DNA of 14,512 nucleotides from an uncultured Collinsella sp. (GCA_900545995.1 URBM01000035.1:1-14512); one strand, 5' to 3'; shown: positions 1-7,835, counted from the first letter of the stretch. Numbers and translations: made by a program. Notes: generated by a model from the letters alone, not told the origin.

Positions 1-154
1 CCGCACATGTGCGGATGAATGTGGGAAGTGTTCGGATGAAGTTGATAATCAAGGCCGGATCGGCGGGGCAATTCGGGATACAATATCACTAGAAAACGAC
101 GCACCCCGCGTAAATGTTTGGGAGCGCGGGCGGCCTAGTTTTCAGCTTTAGTTA

Positions 155-189
155 AATGCCCGGGATCCGACCCCCGGGCATTCTTATTT
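155..189 (+). terminator. Plus-strand intrinsic terminator candidate
   Basis: AATGCCCGGG (155-164) and CCCGGGCATT (173-182) form a perfect 10-bp stem with an 8-nt loop. The plus strand then reads TTCTTATTT, a U-rich tail. The other strand has no T-run, so the orientation is plus. It would end either a gene entering from the left or the small RNA candidate starting near 91. Confidence 0.5.
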
Positions 190-324
190 GCGCTTGTTGC
201 GGCGCAAATGCCTTCTACCGTCCGCACCGCGCGTGCGCCTACGGACCTTAAACTGAACCTCATACGAGTCAAGAAACGCGATGACGAACGTACCCGCATC
301 GGACGGTGGAGACTGGCTGCGTTA

Positions 325-367
325 TCCCAAAAAGAACGGGGCAGACTCCAGTGCGGAGTCTGCCCCG
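325..367 (-). terminator. Terminator of the pilin operon
   Basis: CGGGGCAGACTCC (337-349) pairs perfectly over 13 bp with GGAGTCTGCCCCG (355-367) around a 5-nt loop. Read on the minus strand, the hairpin is followed by TTCTTTTT. It lies about 100 bp past the stop codon of the last pilin gene, so it closes the minus-strand appendage operon. No further gene, sortase or other, fits between the pilin and this terminator. Confidence 0.8.
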
Positions 368-467
368 AAAAGAGAATGGCAAAGCAAGAACGTGGATGGA
401 CGAGAAAAGTGTCCGCAAGTCTCATGGCCAACACATCCCACCTGCCAAAGGGATGGGAGAGCGGGCG

Positions 468-2189
468 TTACTCCTTCTCGGACTCCTCAGCCTGCTTACG
501 ACTGCGGATGAGGTGAGCCACGCCGATGCACAGCACCGCGCCACCAGCGATCCAAGTGAAGGTCACGCCATTAAGGCCGGTCAGCGGGAGGTTGGAGCCC
601 TTCTTGTTCTTGACGGTAAGGGTGACGGTGCCGCCGTCGACTGACGGGGTAACCATGGTAGCGGAGTCAGGTTTCTGCACAGTAACCTTCAGCGTATTTA
701 CAGCTGTTTTTTCGTCGAGCGCCACACCCTCGTCTTTATTAAGCCCCTCAGGCTTGATAGTGAAGGTAAAGTCGTCCAGCGTATTGTAGCCAGGGTTGCT
801 GCCCTCGACCTCGTGCACCGTGTAGGTACCAGCATCGAGACCCTTGACATTAATCTTGCCGCCATTCGCCGTTTTGAACTTATAGGCCTCATTGACAAGA
901 GTGCCTTCGCTGCCGACATACATATCCTTGGAGCCAACATCGTCAGGTTCGGTTGCTTGGATGGTGAACTCTACATTGTCAATCTTAGTAGTATCAGAAT
1001 CAGCATCCTGCTTGATAAGCTTAAGCGCGTAGGTGTAGTCGCGGACGGTATCGGGCACAGACTCACCCGTTCCTTCGCCCATGGGATTGTTGGAATAAAT
1101 GAGTTTTACGGCGTTGTCGTTACCTGTGCCGCCGACAGTAACGTTCGTAGCCTTCGTGGGATCAAGCATAGCGGTGTAAGTGACAACGACATTGGAGCTA
1201 CCGTCGAGCGCCGCGTTAGCCTGTTCCGCAGCGGTCTTGAGGTCGGCAAACTTTACAGTCAACGTGTTAGTTGCATCAATCGAAACATCGTAACCGGTCT
1301 TGGCGCCAGGAGTCGTGTTGGGTGAAAGGATCGTATCACCGATTTTAACGATGACGCTGCTAGCATCTGCCGTCAGACCGTCAGAAAGCTTATCGCTGAA
1401 CTCATAATGGTAAGTATCGAACGTTGCGATATTGCTGGCAACGGTGCCAGTCAGCTTATATTCAACTTTCTGGCCCATCTGCGAGTCGGCCTTGTCGGCC
1501 CAATTGCTGCCGTCGTCGTTTTTGACTTTCTTCACAACTGTGGGAATGCTGGTCTTCTCGGTAACGGTCACGAGAGCGTCGCCGACAACAGCGAAGATCG
1601 GCGAAGTACCAGTATTCTTCTTCACTTCCTGATCGGTGCTCAAGGTGCTCTCGTCAGTCACAAAGAGATAATAGCCTTGCAGGGCATTTCCGTTCCCGTC
1701 CTGGGGCTTAAAGACATCGTCGGTGGTAAAGGAAGAACCCGTCTGGTCTACGCTCTTCACGACCTCCTTTGCCAACCCGTTGAACAGATTGTCGTTTTCA
1801 ATGGGGGTCGTCTCGCCGGTGCCATCTGCATGATCGGTCAGATACTTAGCAGCAGCTTGTGCTGAGGAGCTAAGGGTGATACCAGAGTTGGGTACCTTTG
1901 AAAGATAGTTCAGAACCGCATCCTTCGCCTTAGGGCTCGCCCAATCGATGTTCGAAACGACCTTGCTCGACCCGTCGGTTCCATCCACAACATCGGCCTT
2001 GAAAATCTGGTAGGCCTTGTACGTCACATCGCCATTCTCATTGTTCTTGTTGATCTTGATGCTATTGGTCGTAGTAGCCACATCATCAGCAAACGCCATC
2101 GTGACCGGGGCCATGACGCCGCCGAAGCTCAACGCTGCTGTGAGGCCGGCGGTTACTGCCAGGCGGGCGATGTTCTTGCTCATACTCAT
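468..2189 (-). CDS. LPLTG-anchored SpaA-type pilin (likely backbone)
   Basis: Surface pilin subunit, 573 residues, exported by Sec and then joined by a sortase into a pilus or to the cell wall. Seen: signal peptide at about 1-34 (cleavage near AFA/DD); the N-terminal YKAYQIF segment (57-63) typical of isopeptide-forming fimbrial subunits; a VTVTEK stretch (207-212) where such pilins carry the pilin-motif lysine; a C-terminal CNA-B-like domain with YALKLIK (387-393) and an E-box-like TVHEVEGSNPGY (457-468, E460); the LPLTG sorting signal (534-538); a membrane segment at about 541-562 and a basic tail. The frame is open further upstream to 2294, but ATG 2189 has AGAGGA 7 nt before it and leads directly into the signal peptide. 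Third gene of the operon, 108 bp after the previous stop. Related in plan to the pilin before it. The backbone role is inferred from its last position and canonical LPXTG. Confidence 0.88.
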   Translation of the reverse strand: MSMSKNIARLAVTAGLTAALSFGGVMAPVTMAFADDVATTTNSIKINKNNENGDVTYKAYQIFKADVVDGTDGSSKVVSNIDWASPKAKDAVLNYLSKVPNSGITLSSSAQAAAKYLTDHADGTGETTPIENDNLFNGLAKEVVKSVDQTGSSFTTDDVFKPQDGNGNALQGYYLFVTDESTLSTDQEVKKNTGTSPIFAVVGDALVTVTEKTSIPTVVKKVKNDDGSNWADKADSQMGQKVEYKLTGTVASNIATFDTYHYEFSDKLSDGLTADASSVIVKIGDTILSPNTTPGAKTGYDVSIDATNTLTVKFADLKTAAEQANAALDGSSNVVVTYTAMLDPTKATNVTVGGTGNDNAVKLIYSNNPMGEGTGESVPDTVRDYTYALKLIKQDADSDTTKIDNVEFTIQATEPDDVGSKDMYVGSEGTLVNEAYKFKTANGGKINVKGLDAGTYTVHEVEGSNPGYNTLDDFTFTIKPEGLNKDEGVALDEKTAVNTLKVTVQKPDSATMVTPSVDGGTVTLTVKNKKGSNLPLTGLNGVTFTWIAGGAVLCIGVAHLIRSRKQAEESEKE

Positions 2190-2272
2190 CTTCTTTTCCT
2201 CTGCTTTCTGCTTGAAATCCATTTGATCTAAAACCATCTGTCTGTGTCTAAGCATCTGCTTGGTTATGTCTC

Positions 2273-2292
2273 GCCCCGCTCTCTGTGGGGCC
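2273..2292 (-). other. Small hairpin between the two pilin genes
   Basis: GCCCC and GGGGC arms (5 bp) enclose a 9-10-nt loop just after the stop codon of the middle pilin gene. No T-run follows on the minus strand, so it is not a typical terminator. It could protect or process the mRNA and let the last pilin be made at a different level, but that is inference. The rest of the 108-bp gap shows only the Shine-Dalgarno sequence of the next gene. Confidence 0.25.
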
Positions 2293-2297
2293 ATTGG

Positions 2298-3965
2298 CTA
2301 CTCTGTATGGCTGCCACCTCCCCGCTTGATCAGGAGCGCGACCACGAGGAGTGCAGCTCCGGCGACCGCTGCGGCGGCCGCGGCGTACATTGCCATATCG
2401 CCAGTCGAGGGCATAAAGCCTCCGGTGGTAATGCTAGGGGGTGTGCCGGTGGGCGTGTTGATGAGCGACGCCTCCAGGCTGCCCGTCGACCCGTCCGCGC
2501 TGTCGGCGCGCAGGGGCGACTCGGCCGTGATGGTGAGCTTGGGCTTGGCGGCGGCCACCTGGTCGACGTCCAGGCCCTCGGCCTTGACCGTCACGGAGCG
2601 CGTGCCCTCAAAGGCGGTGTAGCCCTTGGGCGCCTTGAGCTCGCGGACCTCCAGATTGCCCGAGTCCACGCCCGAGACGGTCACGCGGCCGTCCTCGCCC
2701 GTGGTGACGGTGGCCTTGCCCTCTGCATCCCACGTGCCGTCGGCCGCCAGCGTGCGACCGCGGTCGTCGGCGATGCTCAGAACCGCCCCGGCAAGCGGCT
2801 TGTCGCCGTCGCTGCCGCGCTTGGTGAGCGCGAGATCCCAGGTGTAGGCGCACGCGTCGTCGCTCGGCGTGCGGGTAAAGCCGGCGTCGCCGGACTGGTC
2901 GGCAAAGGGAGAACGCGGGTAGCGCAGGTAGACCTCGTTGGGGTTGCCCTTCGCGATGCCGTGGTTGCATGCGCTGTTGAGCGGCGCATTGTACACGGCG
3001 ACCACGCGGGCGCCCGCGGTAAAGGCGTCGGTCCCGCCGAGCGCGGCGATCAGGTCGCCGGTGCGCACGGTGAAGGTTCCGTCCGCCGCTACCTTGGTGG
3101 CGCACTGGGCCGTGATGTCGGTCCAGCCCTTCGCGGGCTCGGTGCCGGCGCGGCCGTCCTTGCCGGCCGGGACGGCGTCGAAGCCGCCGTCCGCGCCCGC
3201 CGCCACGTACACGCGCATGCTCGCGGCGACCTTGGAGGGGTCGAGCCCCGCGCCCATGGTGTCGACGAACCACACCGTATAGGTGTCGTAGGCGGAAAGC
3301 CCCGCCGGGACCGTGGCAGAGAGGCGCCAGTACAGGTCGTCGGCGACCGTGGCGTCGGCGGCCTTCTGCCATGCGGCCGTGCTGTCCTCCAGCACGTGCT
3401 TGGCGACCTTGGGCGTCGCGGCCTTGGGCTTGACGGTGACGGCGCTGCCGCCGACCAGGGCCATGACCGGCGCGGTGCCGACCTCGTTCTGGGCGATGGC
3501 GTCGTCGTCGGCGACGATGAGCCAGTAGCCGCAGGGCAGCTCGGCCGCCGTGCCCGCGTTAAGGGGCACGGGCTCGACGCCAGAGCTCTGGAGGGAACGA
3601 GCGAGCTGTGCGCTCAGCGCGCTCGTAAGGTGGAAATCGGCGTTGAGCCACTCGGCAGCTTCCTGTGCGGTGGTCTGGGAATTGGGCATGCCGGCGCTGT
3701 GCAGCACGGGCAGGACGGCGTCGCGCGCGGCGTCGCTTGCCCAAGCGATCTGGGAGTAGACCTTGGCGTCGTTGTCGCCGTCGGAGACATCGGCGCTAAA
3801 GATCTGATAGGCGTCGTAGCTGCTCGCCACGGTGCCGCTCACCGTGATGGAACCGGTCGAGGTCGGCGCGGCCTGCGCGGAAGCGGGGAACACAACCGCG
3901 CAGGTGCCGATCAGGAGGGCAAGCAGCGCAAACAAGATCGGGAAGGAGCAAACTTTCTTATTCAC
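2298..3965 (-). CDS. MPSTG-anchored SpaA-type pilin (middle gene)
   Basis: Second sortase substrate, 555 residues. Seen: signal peptide at about 1-32 (cleavage near AQA/AP); YDAYQIF (50-56); a pilin-motif-like VTVKPK (176-181, candidate nucleophile K181); a paired lysine region AKHV (188-191); a CNA-B domain beginning DLALTKRG (K382) and ending in a canonical E-box LEVRELKAPKGY (438-449, E442); MPSTG (518-522), a variant of LPXTG; a membrane segment at 526-546; tail KRGG. The start is GTG 3965, because GGGAGG lies 8-9 nt upstream and the signal peptide follows at once; the longer open frame to 4046 runs inside the upstream gene. Start and upstream stop overlap as GTGAATAA (8 nt), implying translational coupling. 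The gene is visibly richer in GC than both neighbours. Basal or minor subunit is a guess. Confidence 0.87.
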   Translation of the reverse strand: MNKKVCSFPILFALLALLIGTCAVVFPASAQAAPTSTGSITVSGTVASSYDAYQIFSADVSDGDNDAKVYSQIAWASDAARDAVLPVLHSAGMPNSQTTAQEAAEWLNADFHLTSALSAQLARSLQSSGVEPVPLNAGTAAELPCGYWLIVADDDAIAQNEVGTAPVMALVGGSAVTVKPKAATPKVAKHVLEDSTAAWQKAADATVADDLYWRLSATVPAGLSAYDTYTVWFVDTMGAGLDPSKVAASMRVYVAAGADGGFDAVPAGKDGRAGTEPAKGWTDITAQCATKVAADGTFTVRTGDLIAALGGTDAFTAGARVVAVYNAPLNSACNHGIAKGNPNEVYLRYPRSPFADQSGDAGFTRTPSDDACAYTWDLALTKRGSDGDKPLAGAVLSIADDRGRTLAADGTWDAEGKATVTTGEDGRVTVSGVDSGNLEVRELKAPKGYTAFEGTRSVTVKAEGLDVDQVAAAKPKLTITAESPLRADSADGSTGSLEASLINTPTGTPPSITTGGFMPSTGDMAMYAAAAAAVAGAALLVVALLIKRGGGSHTE

Positions 3966-6900
3966 GACGCTCGCCTCCCTTCGCATTCGCCTTGCGACGA
4001 ATGTGCATCCAGGCCGCAGCAGCGCAAAGCACCGCCGCGCCGGCAAGGTACGTCAGAGTGACGCCCGACATACCAGAAAGGGGCAAAGAGGTTGAGTAGG
4101 TGTTGGTGAAGGTGGGGTTATCGGTCGATTTCTCGCTCTCATTACCGTTGGCGTCGACCTCGTAGTAGGCCGGCGTGCAGGTCAGATGTCCGTTGCCGTC
4201 ATCCTTTGCCGTCACCACGACCTTGAAAGTCTTGGTGTCGTTGGCGTAGCCCTCGTGCTTGGTGCCATCGTCCTTGCGGGCGGGGCATTCACGGATGTAG
4301 TAGGTGAACTGCGCCTGCCGATTTTTATCGAGATTCTTAAGGCCTAGTGGGCCGATTTGTACCGGATTGAACTTTACTGTCTGAGGGTTTTCTGACCCAG
4401 AAGTATATGTATATATGGGCTGAAAAGTTTTCTCCGTGTTGTCGGTATTCTCAGCATACAACTTGAACTTGAACTTCTTCATCTCGCCGCCATCGACCTT
4501 CTTGGTCACCTGAGGCGTCCAGGTGCCTGAGGTCTTGTAGGGAGCAAGTTCGTTCATAAATGCAGGATTGGAGCCGTTGCCGATTTTTACGGTCGAGACG
4601 GCACTGTCAGCCGTATCCGTGCTCCAGCTATAGAAGCCATCATAATCAGTGAATTCGGTACCGTTTTTCTTTTTGACGGATACTTTGGATGTGTTCGCAT
4701 CAACCACATAGCGATTAATGTTGATCCCCAAAAGGCTAGTTGTAACCGGATTAGCGCTGACGCTCACATGAATTTTATAGATGGTCTTATCGAATGTGGT
4801 GCCCTCCTCATTGATGGGGACCTCAACCAGGTAAAGGTCGTAATTACCCGACTGATAGTTCGCGGCAGTATCAATGACAATCTCACCGTCTTCATTAACG
4901 GTAACCGCAGACGTCGCCTCGCATCCGTTTGCGTTGAGTGTGCCGTCCTCATTCCAGTATGGTTCATTGGATGAATTGGCAGGTGCGCCCAGGAGCTCAA
5001 ACTGATAGGAATGATTCTTGAGATCTTGTTTAGCGCCATCCTTTATAAGGAACTTGTTGGCCTTGACTTTAATTGCAGGGTACACGTCCAAGGCAGCGGC
5101 GTCGCCAACGACAAGATCGCCGTTGGTCATAATGCCGCCACCGTGGGTGTAGGAGTAGTTACCACTGATGATGGTCGTAGCCGCTGTCTTCGCCTTTCCC
5201 ATGGCCTCATCAGTCGGATGGGCCTCAAGACCGAACATGTACTTGGCCTCGGCACCGCCATTTGGGTCGATGGTAATCGGATTTCCATCGCAAGTGCCCT
5301 GCCAACCAGCCGATCCGCCGCCGAGCATCTTGCCAAGAACGACAGCGATCGTCTTATCCGCGCCATCTTTATTACGTACCAGGAAGAAATCCTTATGGCC
5401 GGCGCTTTTGAAGTCAGGCGTGATGTAATCAGGATCCTGGTCTTGCTTTTTGCCATCGCCACCAGCGGAATAATGGGGTGTATCCAATGTAGCGCCATCT
5501 TGGTCAACGTTATCAGTATTGCCATAGATAGCAGCACCATTGGAGTGTGAAACGATCGTCTCGCCCGTAGGACATGCGCCAATTCCGCCGCTCCAGCCAC
5601 CGGCCTTATTGTCAGTGATGAGCGATTTGAGAATGGTGAGTCTACCGTTCTTCTGAATGAAGATACCGCCGCCGCCCCAGTCGCCTTTGCGACCTTCGCC
5701 AGAGTTAGAGCCCGTCATGGTCTTGTTGTTGGTGATATATATCTTGCCGTCAGCGTCAGCGTCAATTGTCGCGTGCGTATCAGTGCTGATACGCAGACCG
5801 CCGCCTTCGGCGTTCTCCGCCACGTTGCCCGCGATTGTACCGCCCGTCATTTTGAACGTAATCTTCTGGTTCCAAAAGCCAGCGTAGATTCCGCCGCCAG
5901 CCTCATGGGAGTAATTGGCCGTAACGGAGCCGCCCGTCATAGTTAGCGTTCCATTGGTGGTAGACGCAATGCCGCCGCCGCCGAGCAGGCCGTTGTTATA
6001 AACGTTACTGTCAGCAACGCGAGCGTTAGCTCGGTTGTTAGTTATAGTGGCAGATCCACTGATGGTAACGTTTGCGCCCTTGGTGTAAACACCGCCGCCG
6101 TAACCGCCATCATTGGTGTTATCTCCATTGTTGATAGTGTTTGCATACGTAGCGTTGCCCGAGATGACACCACCGGAGAGATTCAGCGTGGCATTCTCAG
6201 CATAAATGCCGCCACCAGAAGCGGCCTTGTTCGCGGCAATCACGCCGTTGGTCATGTTGACTGTGACTTTCGCGCCTACTACGCACAGGCCGCCGCCCCA
6301 GCCTCCGCGCTGCTGATTAAGATTCGCGCCAGTGATATAGCCGCCGCTGATATTCACTTGGGTATCGTTATTCTTGCCTTCGGCAAAAATAATATGGCCA
6401 TTGTTAGCCAAGTTATTCGGCGTTGTGATCATACCGCCGGTGAGGTTAAGCGTACCGCCATCCTGAACGGAAATGACCTGTTGAACCGATCCGCTTTCGG
6501 ACGCACCGATAATTGCACCGAAGCCGCTGACGACATGCTTAGTTGTGGTTTCAGTGGTGCCAAGGCGGTCCTCATTAGGCACACTTGATGTCACATAGTA
6601 GGTAAGAGTAGCTTTGTTGCTGGCATCCCATGCCATGATTGCGGGCTGGCCGGGATGATCACCATCAACAAGAGAAGTCGTATCGATTGGTGTTGCAGAG
6701 TCCTCAATGGTAAGTGCGCCACTCTTAACCGTAATGAACGTGTCGTTGCTGCCGGTGCGGTAATTAAGCTTGTGCCCCGCAAGGTCGATCGTGGTGTTTT
6801 GGCTGATGGTGATTGATGTACTCGAACTAATATCAGCCGCAAGACGCAGCTTTTCGGGCTTCTTCTCCATGGCAAGATAGGTAGTCCAATCATCGTCACT

Positions 6901-7332
6901 CTCCAGCAGCGTGTAACCGTCCGTATCTTGTTGAAGTCCGTGAGCCTCACCTTCATTTGCAATAGTAGCGACCTTATAGACGGGCTCTCCATCATCCGCA
7001 GGTTGCGCAGCACCCTCGGCTTCCGCGTCATCAGACAACGGATCTGCCTCGGAAGCATCGTCGCCAGTCTCGCCGCCCTCGACCTCGTCACTATTCTGGT
7101 TTTCGGTATCCCCGTTGTTGGTGTTATCTACACCAGTAGACTCACTTGAGAACCCCCCCATCACAGTTTTCTCGGTAGAATCTGCCTGGGCATCGTTGGC
7201 AATGGCCTGCGAGATCGGAGGCATGACGAGTGACAGTACCAGGCTCAACACGGAGGCTCCGCACAAAACGCCTGCCAGTACACGGCGCGTCGCTTTATTA
7301 CTCTGCTTAGATTTGTCCGAATTCGCTTTCAT
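3958..7332 (-). CDS. Beta-helix adhesin with pilin-type domains, LPLSG anchor
   Basis: Large cell-wall-anchored surface protein, 1124 residues, first gene of the operon and probably the pilus tip adhesin. Seen in order: signal peptide at about 1-45 (SQAIA/ND); an acidic low-complexity stretch (about 68-117); a glycine-rich right-handed beta-helix region (about 170-740) with repeating rungs such as GGGIYA (373, 479), GGGVYT (412), GGGGIAS (451) and GGGIM (731), each followed by TMTGGSVTAN-like strands; two FctA/Spy0128-like isopeptide pilin domains (about 755-880 and 938-1080, the latter with QVTKKV, YYIRE and FTNTYS); LPLSG (1083-1087); a membrane segment at about 1091-1110; basic tail. ATG 7332 has GGAGGA 7 nt upstream. 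Known: beta-helix folds in surface proteins often bind glycans or host matrix. The ligand here is unknown. LPLSG departs from canonical LPXTG only in the fourth residue. Confidence 0.88.
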   Translation of the reverse strand: MKANSDKSKQSNKATRRVLAGVLCGASVLSLVLSLVMPPISQAIANDAQADSTEKTVMGGFSSESTGVDNTNNGDTENQNSDEVEGGETGDDASEADPLSDDAEAEGAAQPADDGEPVYKVATIANEGEAHGLQQDTDGYTLLESDDDWTTYLAMEKKPEKLRLAADISSSTSITISQNTTIDLAGHKLNYRTGSNDTFITVKSGALTIEDSATPIDTTSLVDGDHPGQPAIMAWDASNKATLTYYVTSSVPNEDRLGTTETTTKHVVSGFGAIIGASESGSVQQVISVQDGGTLNLTGGMITTPNNLANNGHIIFAEGKNNDTQVNISGGYITGANLNQQRGGWGGGLCVVGAKVTVNMTNGVIAANKAASGGGIYAENATLNLSGGVISGNATYANTINNGDNTNDGGYGGGVYTKGANVTISGSATITNNRANARVADSNVYNNGLLGGGGIASTTNGTLTMTGGSVTANYSHEAGGGIYAGFWNQKITFKMTGGTIAGNVAENAEGGGLRISTDTHATIDADADGKIYITNNKTMTGSNSGEGRKGDWGGGGIFIQKNGRLTILKSLITDNKAGGWSGGIGACPTGETIVSHSNGAAIYGNTDNVDQDGATLDTPHYSAGGDGKKQDQDPDYITPDFKSAGHKDFFLVRNKDGADKTIAVVLGKMLGGGSAGWQGTCDGNPITIDPNGGAEAKYMFGLEAHPTDEAMGKAKTAATTIISGNYSYTHGGGIMTNGDLVVGDAAALDVYPAIKVKANKFLIKDGAKQDLKNHSYQFELLGAPANSSNEPYWNEDGTLNANGCEATSAVTVNEDGEIVIDTAANYQSGNYDLYLVEVPINEEGTTFDKTIYKIHVSVSANPVTTSLLGININRYVVDANTSKVSVKKKNGTEFTDYDGFYSWSTDTADSAVSTVKIGNGSNPAFMNELAPYKTSGTWTPQVTKKVDGGEMKKFKFKLYAENTDNTEKTFQPIYTYTSGSENPQTVKFNPVQIGPLGLKNLDKNRQAQFTYYIRECPARKDDGTKHEGYANDTKTFKVVVTAKDDGNGHLTCTPAYYEVDANGNESEKSTDNPTFTNTYSTSLPLSGMSGVTLTYLAGAAVLCAAAAWMHIRRKANAKGGERRE

Positions 7333-7387
7333 CGATGTCTCCTCCCCAAGAGACCGCGATCTTGCTCTTTCACCATCAAACGTATCT

Positions 7388-7406
7388 GCGCAATCTGTAA
7401 TTGCGC
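7388..7406 (-). promoter_or_regulatory. Inverted repeat in the pilin mRNA leader
   Basis: GCGCAAT (7388-7394) and ATTGCGC (7400-7406) form a 7-bp inverted repeat with a 5-bp centre. It lies just downstream of the proposed minus-strand promoter, where either a repressor site or a leader hairpin would act on expression of the appendage operon. The function is inferred from position only. Confidence 0.3.
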
Positions 7407-7421
7407 TCGTTTAGTGTACAT

Positions 7422-7451
7422 ATTGTAACGATTGTTTAGACATCTGAGCAA
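7422..7451 (-). promoter_or_regulatory. Candidate promoter of the pilin operon
   Basis: On the minus strand TTGCTC (7451-7446) and TACAAT (7427-7422) are separated by 18 bp, a plausible sigma-70 type -35/-10 pair. Transcription would begin near 7415, leaving a leader of about 80 nt before the ATG at 7332. The -35 hexamer is part of a TGAGCAA motif repeated in the region, so a regulator binding it would compete with or recruit polymerase. Confidence 0.45.
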
Positions 7452-7613
7452 CAAAACCAACATTTTTGTAGCGGGTTCTCAATTCTCTTGACATTTGCTC
7501 AGATTTACCTTCGTTTATTCGCTATCTATTATTTGTTTCTACTGGTAATTTAACTGCACATCATTTTTTAATGGCATTAGATTTATTTGCACAAATTTTT
7601 GCTCAAGAGCAAA

Positions 7614-7652
7614 CATACCGCTCACGGTCGAAAATCGGCCGTGAGCGGTATG
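7614..7652 (-). terminator. Strong hairpin downstream of the HAD gene
   Basis: CATACCGCTCACGG (7614-7627) and CCGTGAGCGGTATG (7639-7652) make a perfect 14-bp stem with an 11-nt loop. On the minus strand it is followed by TTTGCTC, a short T-run, then a second small palindrome (7598-7613). It probably ends minus-strand transcription coming from the HAD gene and insulates the pilin promoter. The weak tail keeps confidence moderate. Confidence 0.5.
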
Positions 7653-7790
7653 TCATCAATCGGAAGGAATATCCTACCAAATTGATGAGAATATCTTTAA
7701 CCCATCGGCGGTTAGAAGCGTAATGCTCAGACAACCATATTTGAATTTACGCGCAGATTTTAGGCATCAATTCGCCTAAATCGCCTGAGA

Positions 7791-7822
7791 CCACCACAAA
7801 GGTGCCTGCCTCCCTGTGGTGG
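7791..7822. repeat. Intergenic hairpin repeat, family 1, copy 1
   Basis: CCACCACA (7791-7798) and TGTGGTGG (7815-7822) form an 8-bp stem around a 16-nt loop containing AGGTGCCTG. It is a shortened, diverged member (32 bp) of the family also found at 8745-8777 and 10329-10361. It sits 13 bp beyond the HAD stop codon, where a transcript-end structure would be expected, but no T-run follows. Confidence 0.7.
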
Positions 7823-7835
7823 TTCTCCCCCTGCG

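Larger units (their letters stand above)
1..467. other. Intergenic stretch at left edge, no supported gene
   Basis: No convincing gene is seen here. A perfect 14-bp palindrome, CCGCACATGTGCGG, sits at 1-14. One plus-strand frame is open from the edge to a TAG at 149-151. It carries a CADECGKC segment but uses codons unlike the clear genes nearby (ATA, TCA, CTA, AGT), so I do not call it. Two terminator-like hairpins (155-182 and 337-367) and a possible small RNA (about 91-189) are listed separately. A further 8-bp inverted repeat, ATTTGCGC/GCGCAAAT, lies at 186-193 and 202-209. A 6-bp one, CATCCC/GGGATG, lies at 434-439 and 450-455. Confidence 0.5.
7333..7835. other. AT-rich intergenic region upstream of the pilin operon
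   Basis: No gene is seen. The right part (7614-7652, 7759-7780, 7791-7822) carries hairpins following the HAD gene. The left part carries the presumed pilin promoter, a 5-prime leader with a small inverted repeat, and several TTGCTCA/TGAGCAA motifs. It is distinctly richer in AT than the flanking genes. Confidence 0.6.

Noticed and set aside
2..151. C-terminal end of a plus-strand gene with a CxxxCxxC motif
   Set aside because: Only 49 sense codons, unlike the codon usage of nearby genes and without recognisable homology; an open frame this short is expected by chance. The terminator just after it is the only support.
2244..4061. A 605-codon open frame on the plus strand
   Set aside because: It lies exactly opposite the GC-rich pilin gene, where long antisense frames arise from codon bias. 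Its product is Arg/Gly/Val-rich without any recognisable domain, and the minus frame has signal peptide, E-box and sorting signal.
5650..6350. Recurrent GCCGCCGCC stretches as a DNA repeat
   Set aside because: They encode the Gly-Gly-Gly turns of the beta-helix rungs on the minus strand; the repetition is at protein level.
7488..7516. Plus-strand promoter starting with TTGACA at 7488-7493
   Set aside because: No acceptable -10 at 16-18 bp and no plus-strand gene follows; the hexamer is part of an AT-rich control region read on the other strand.
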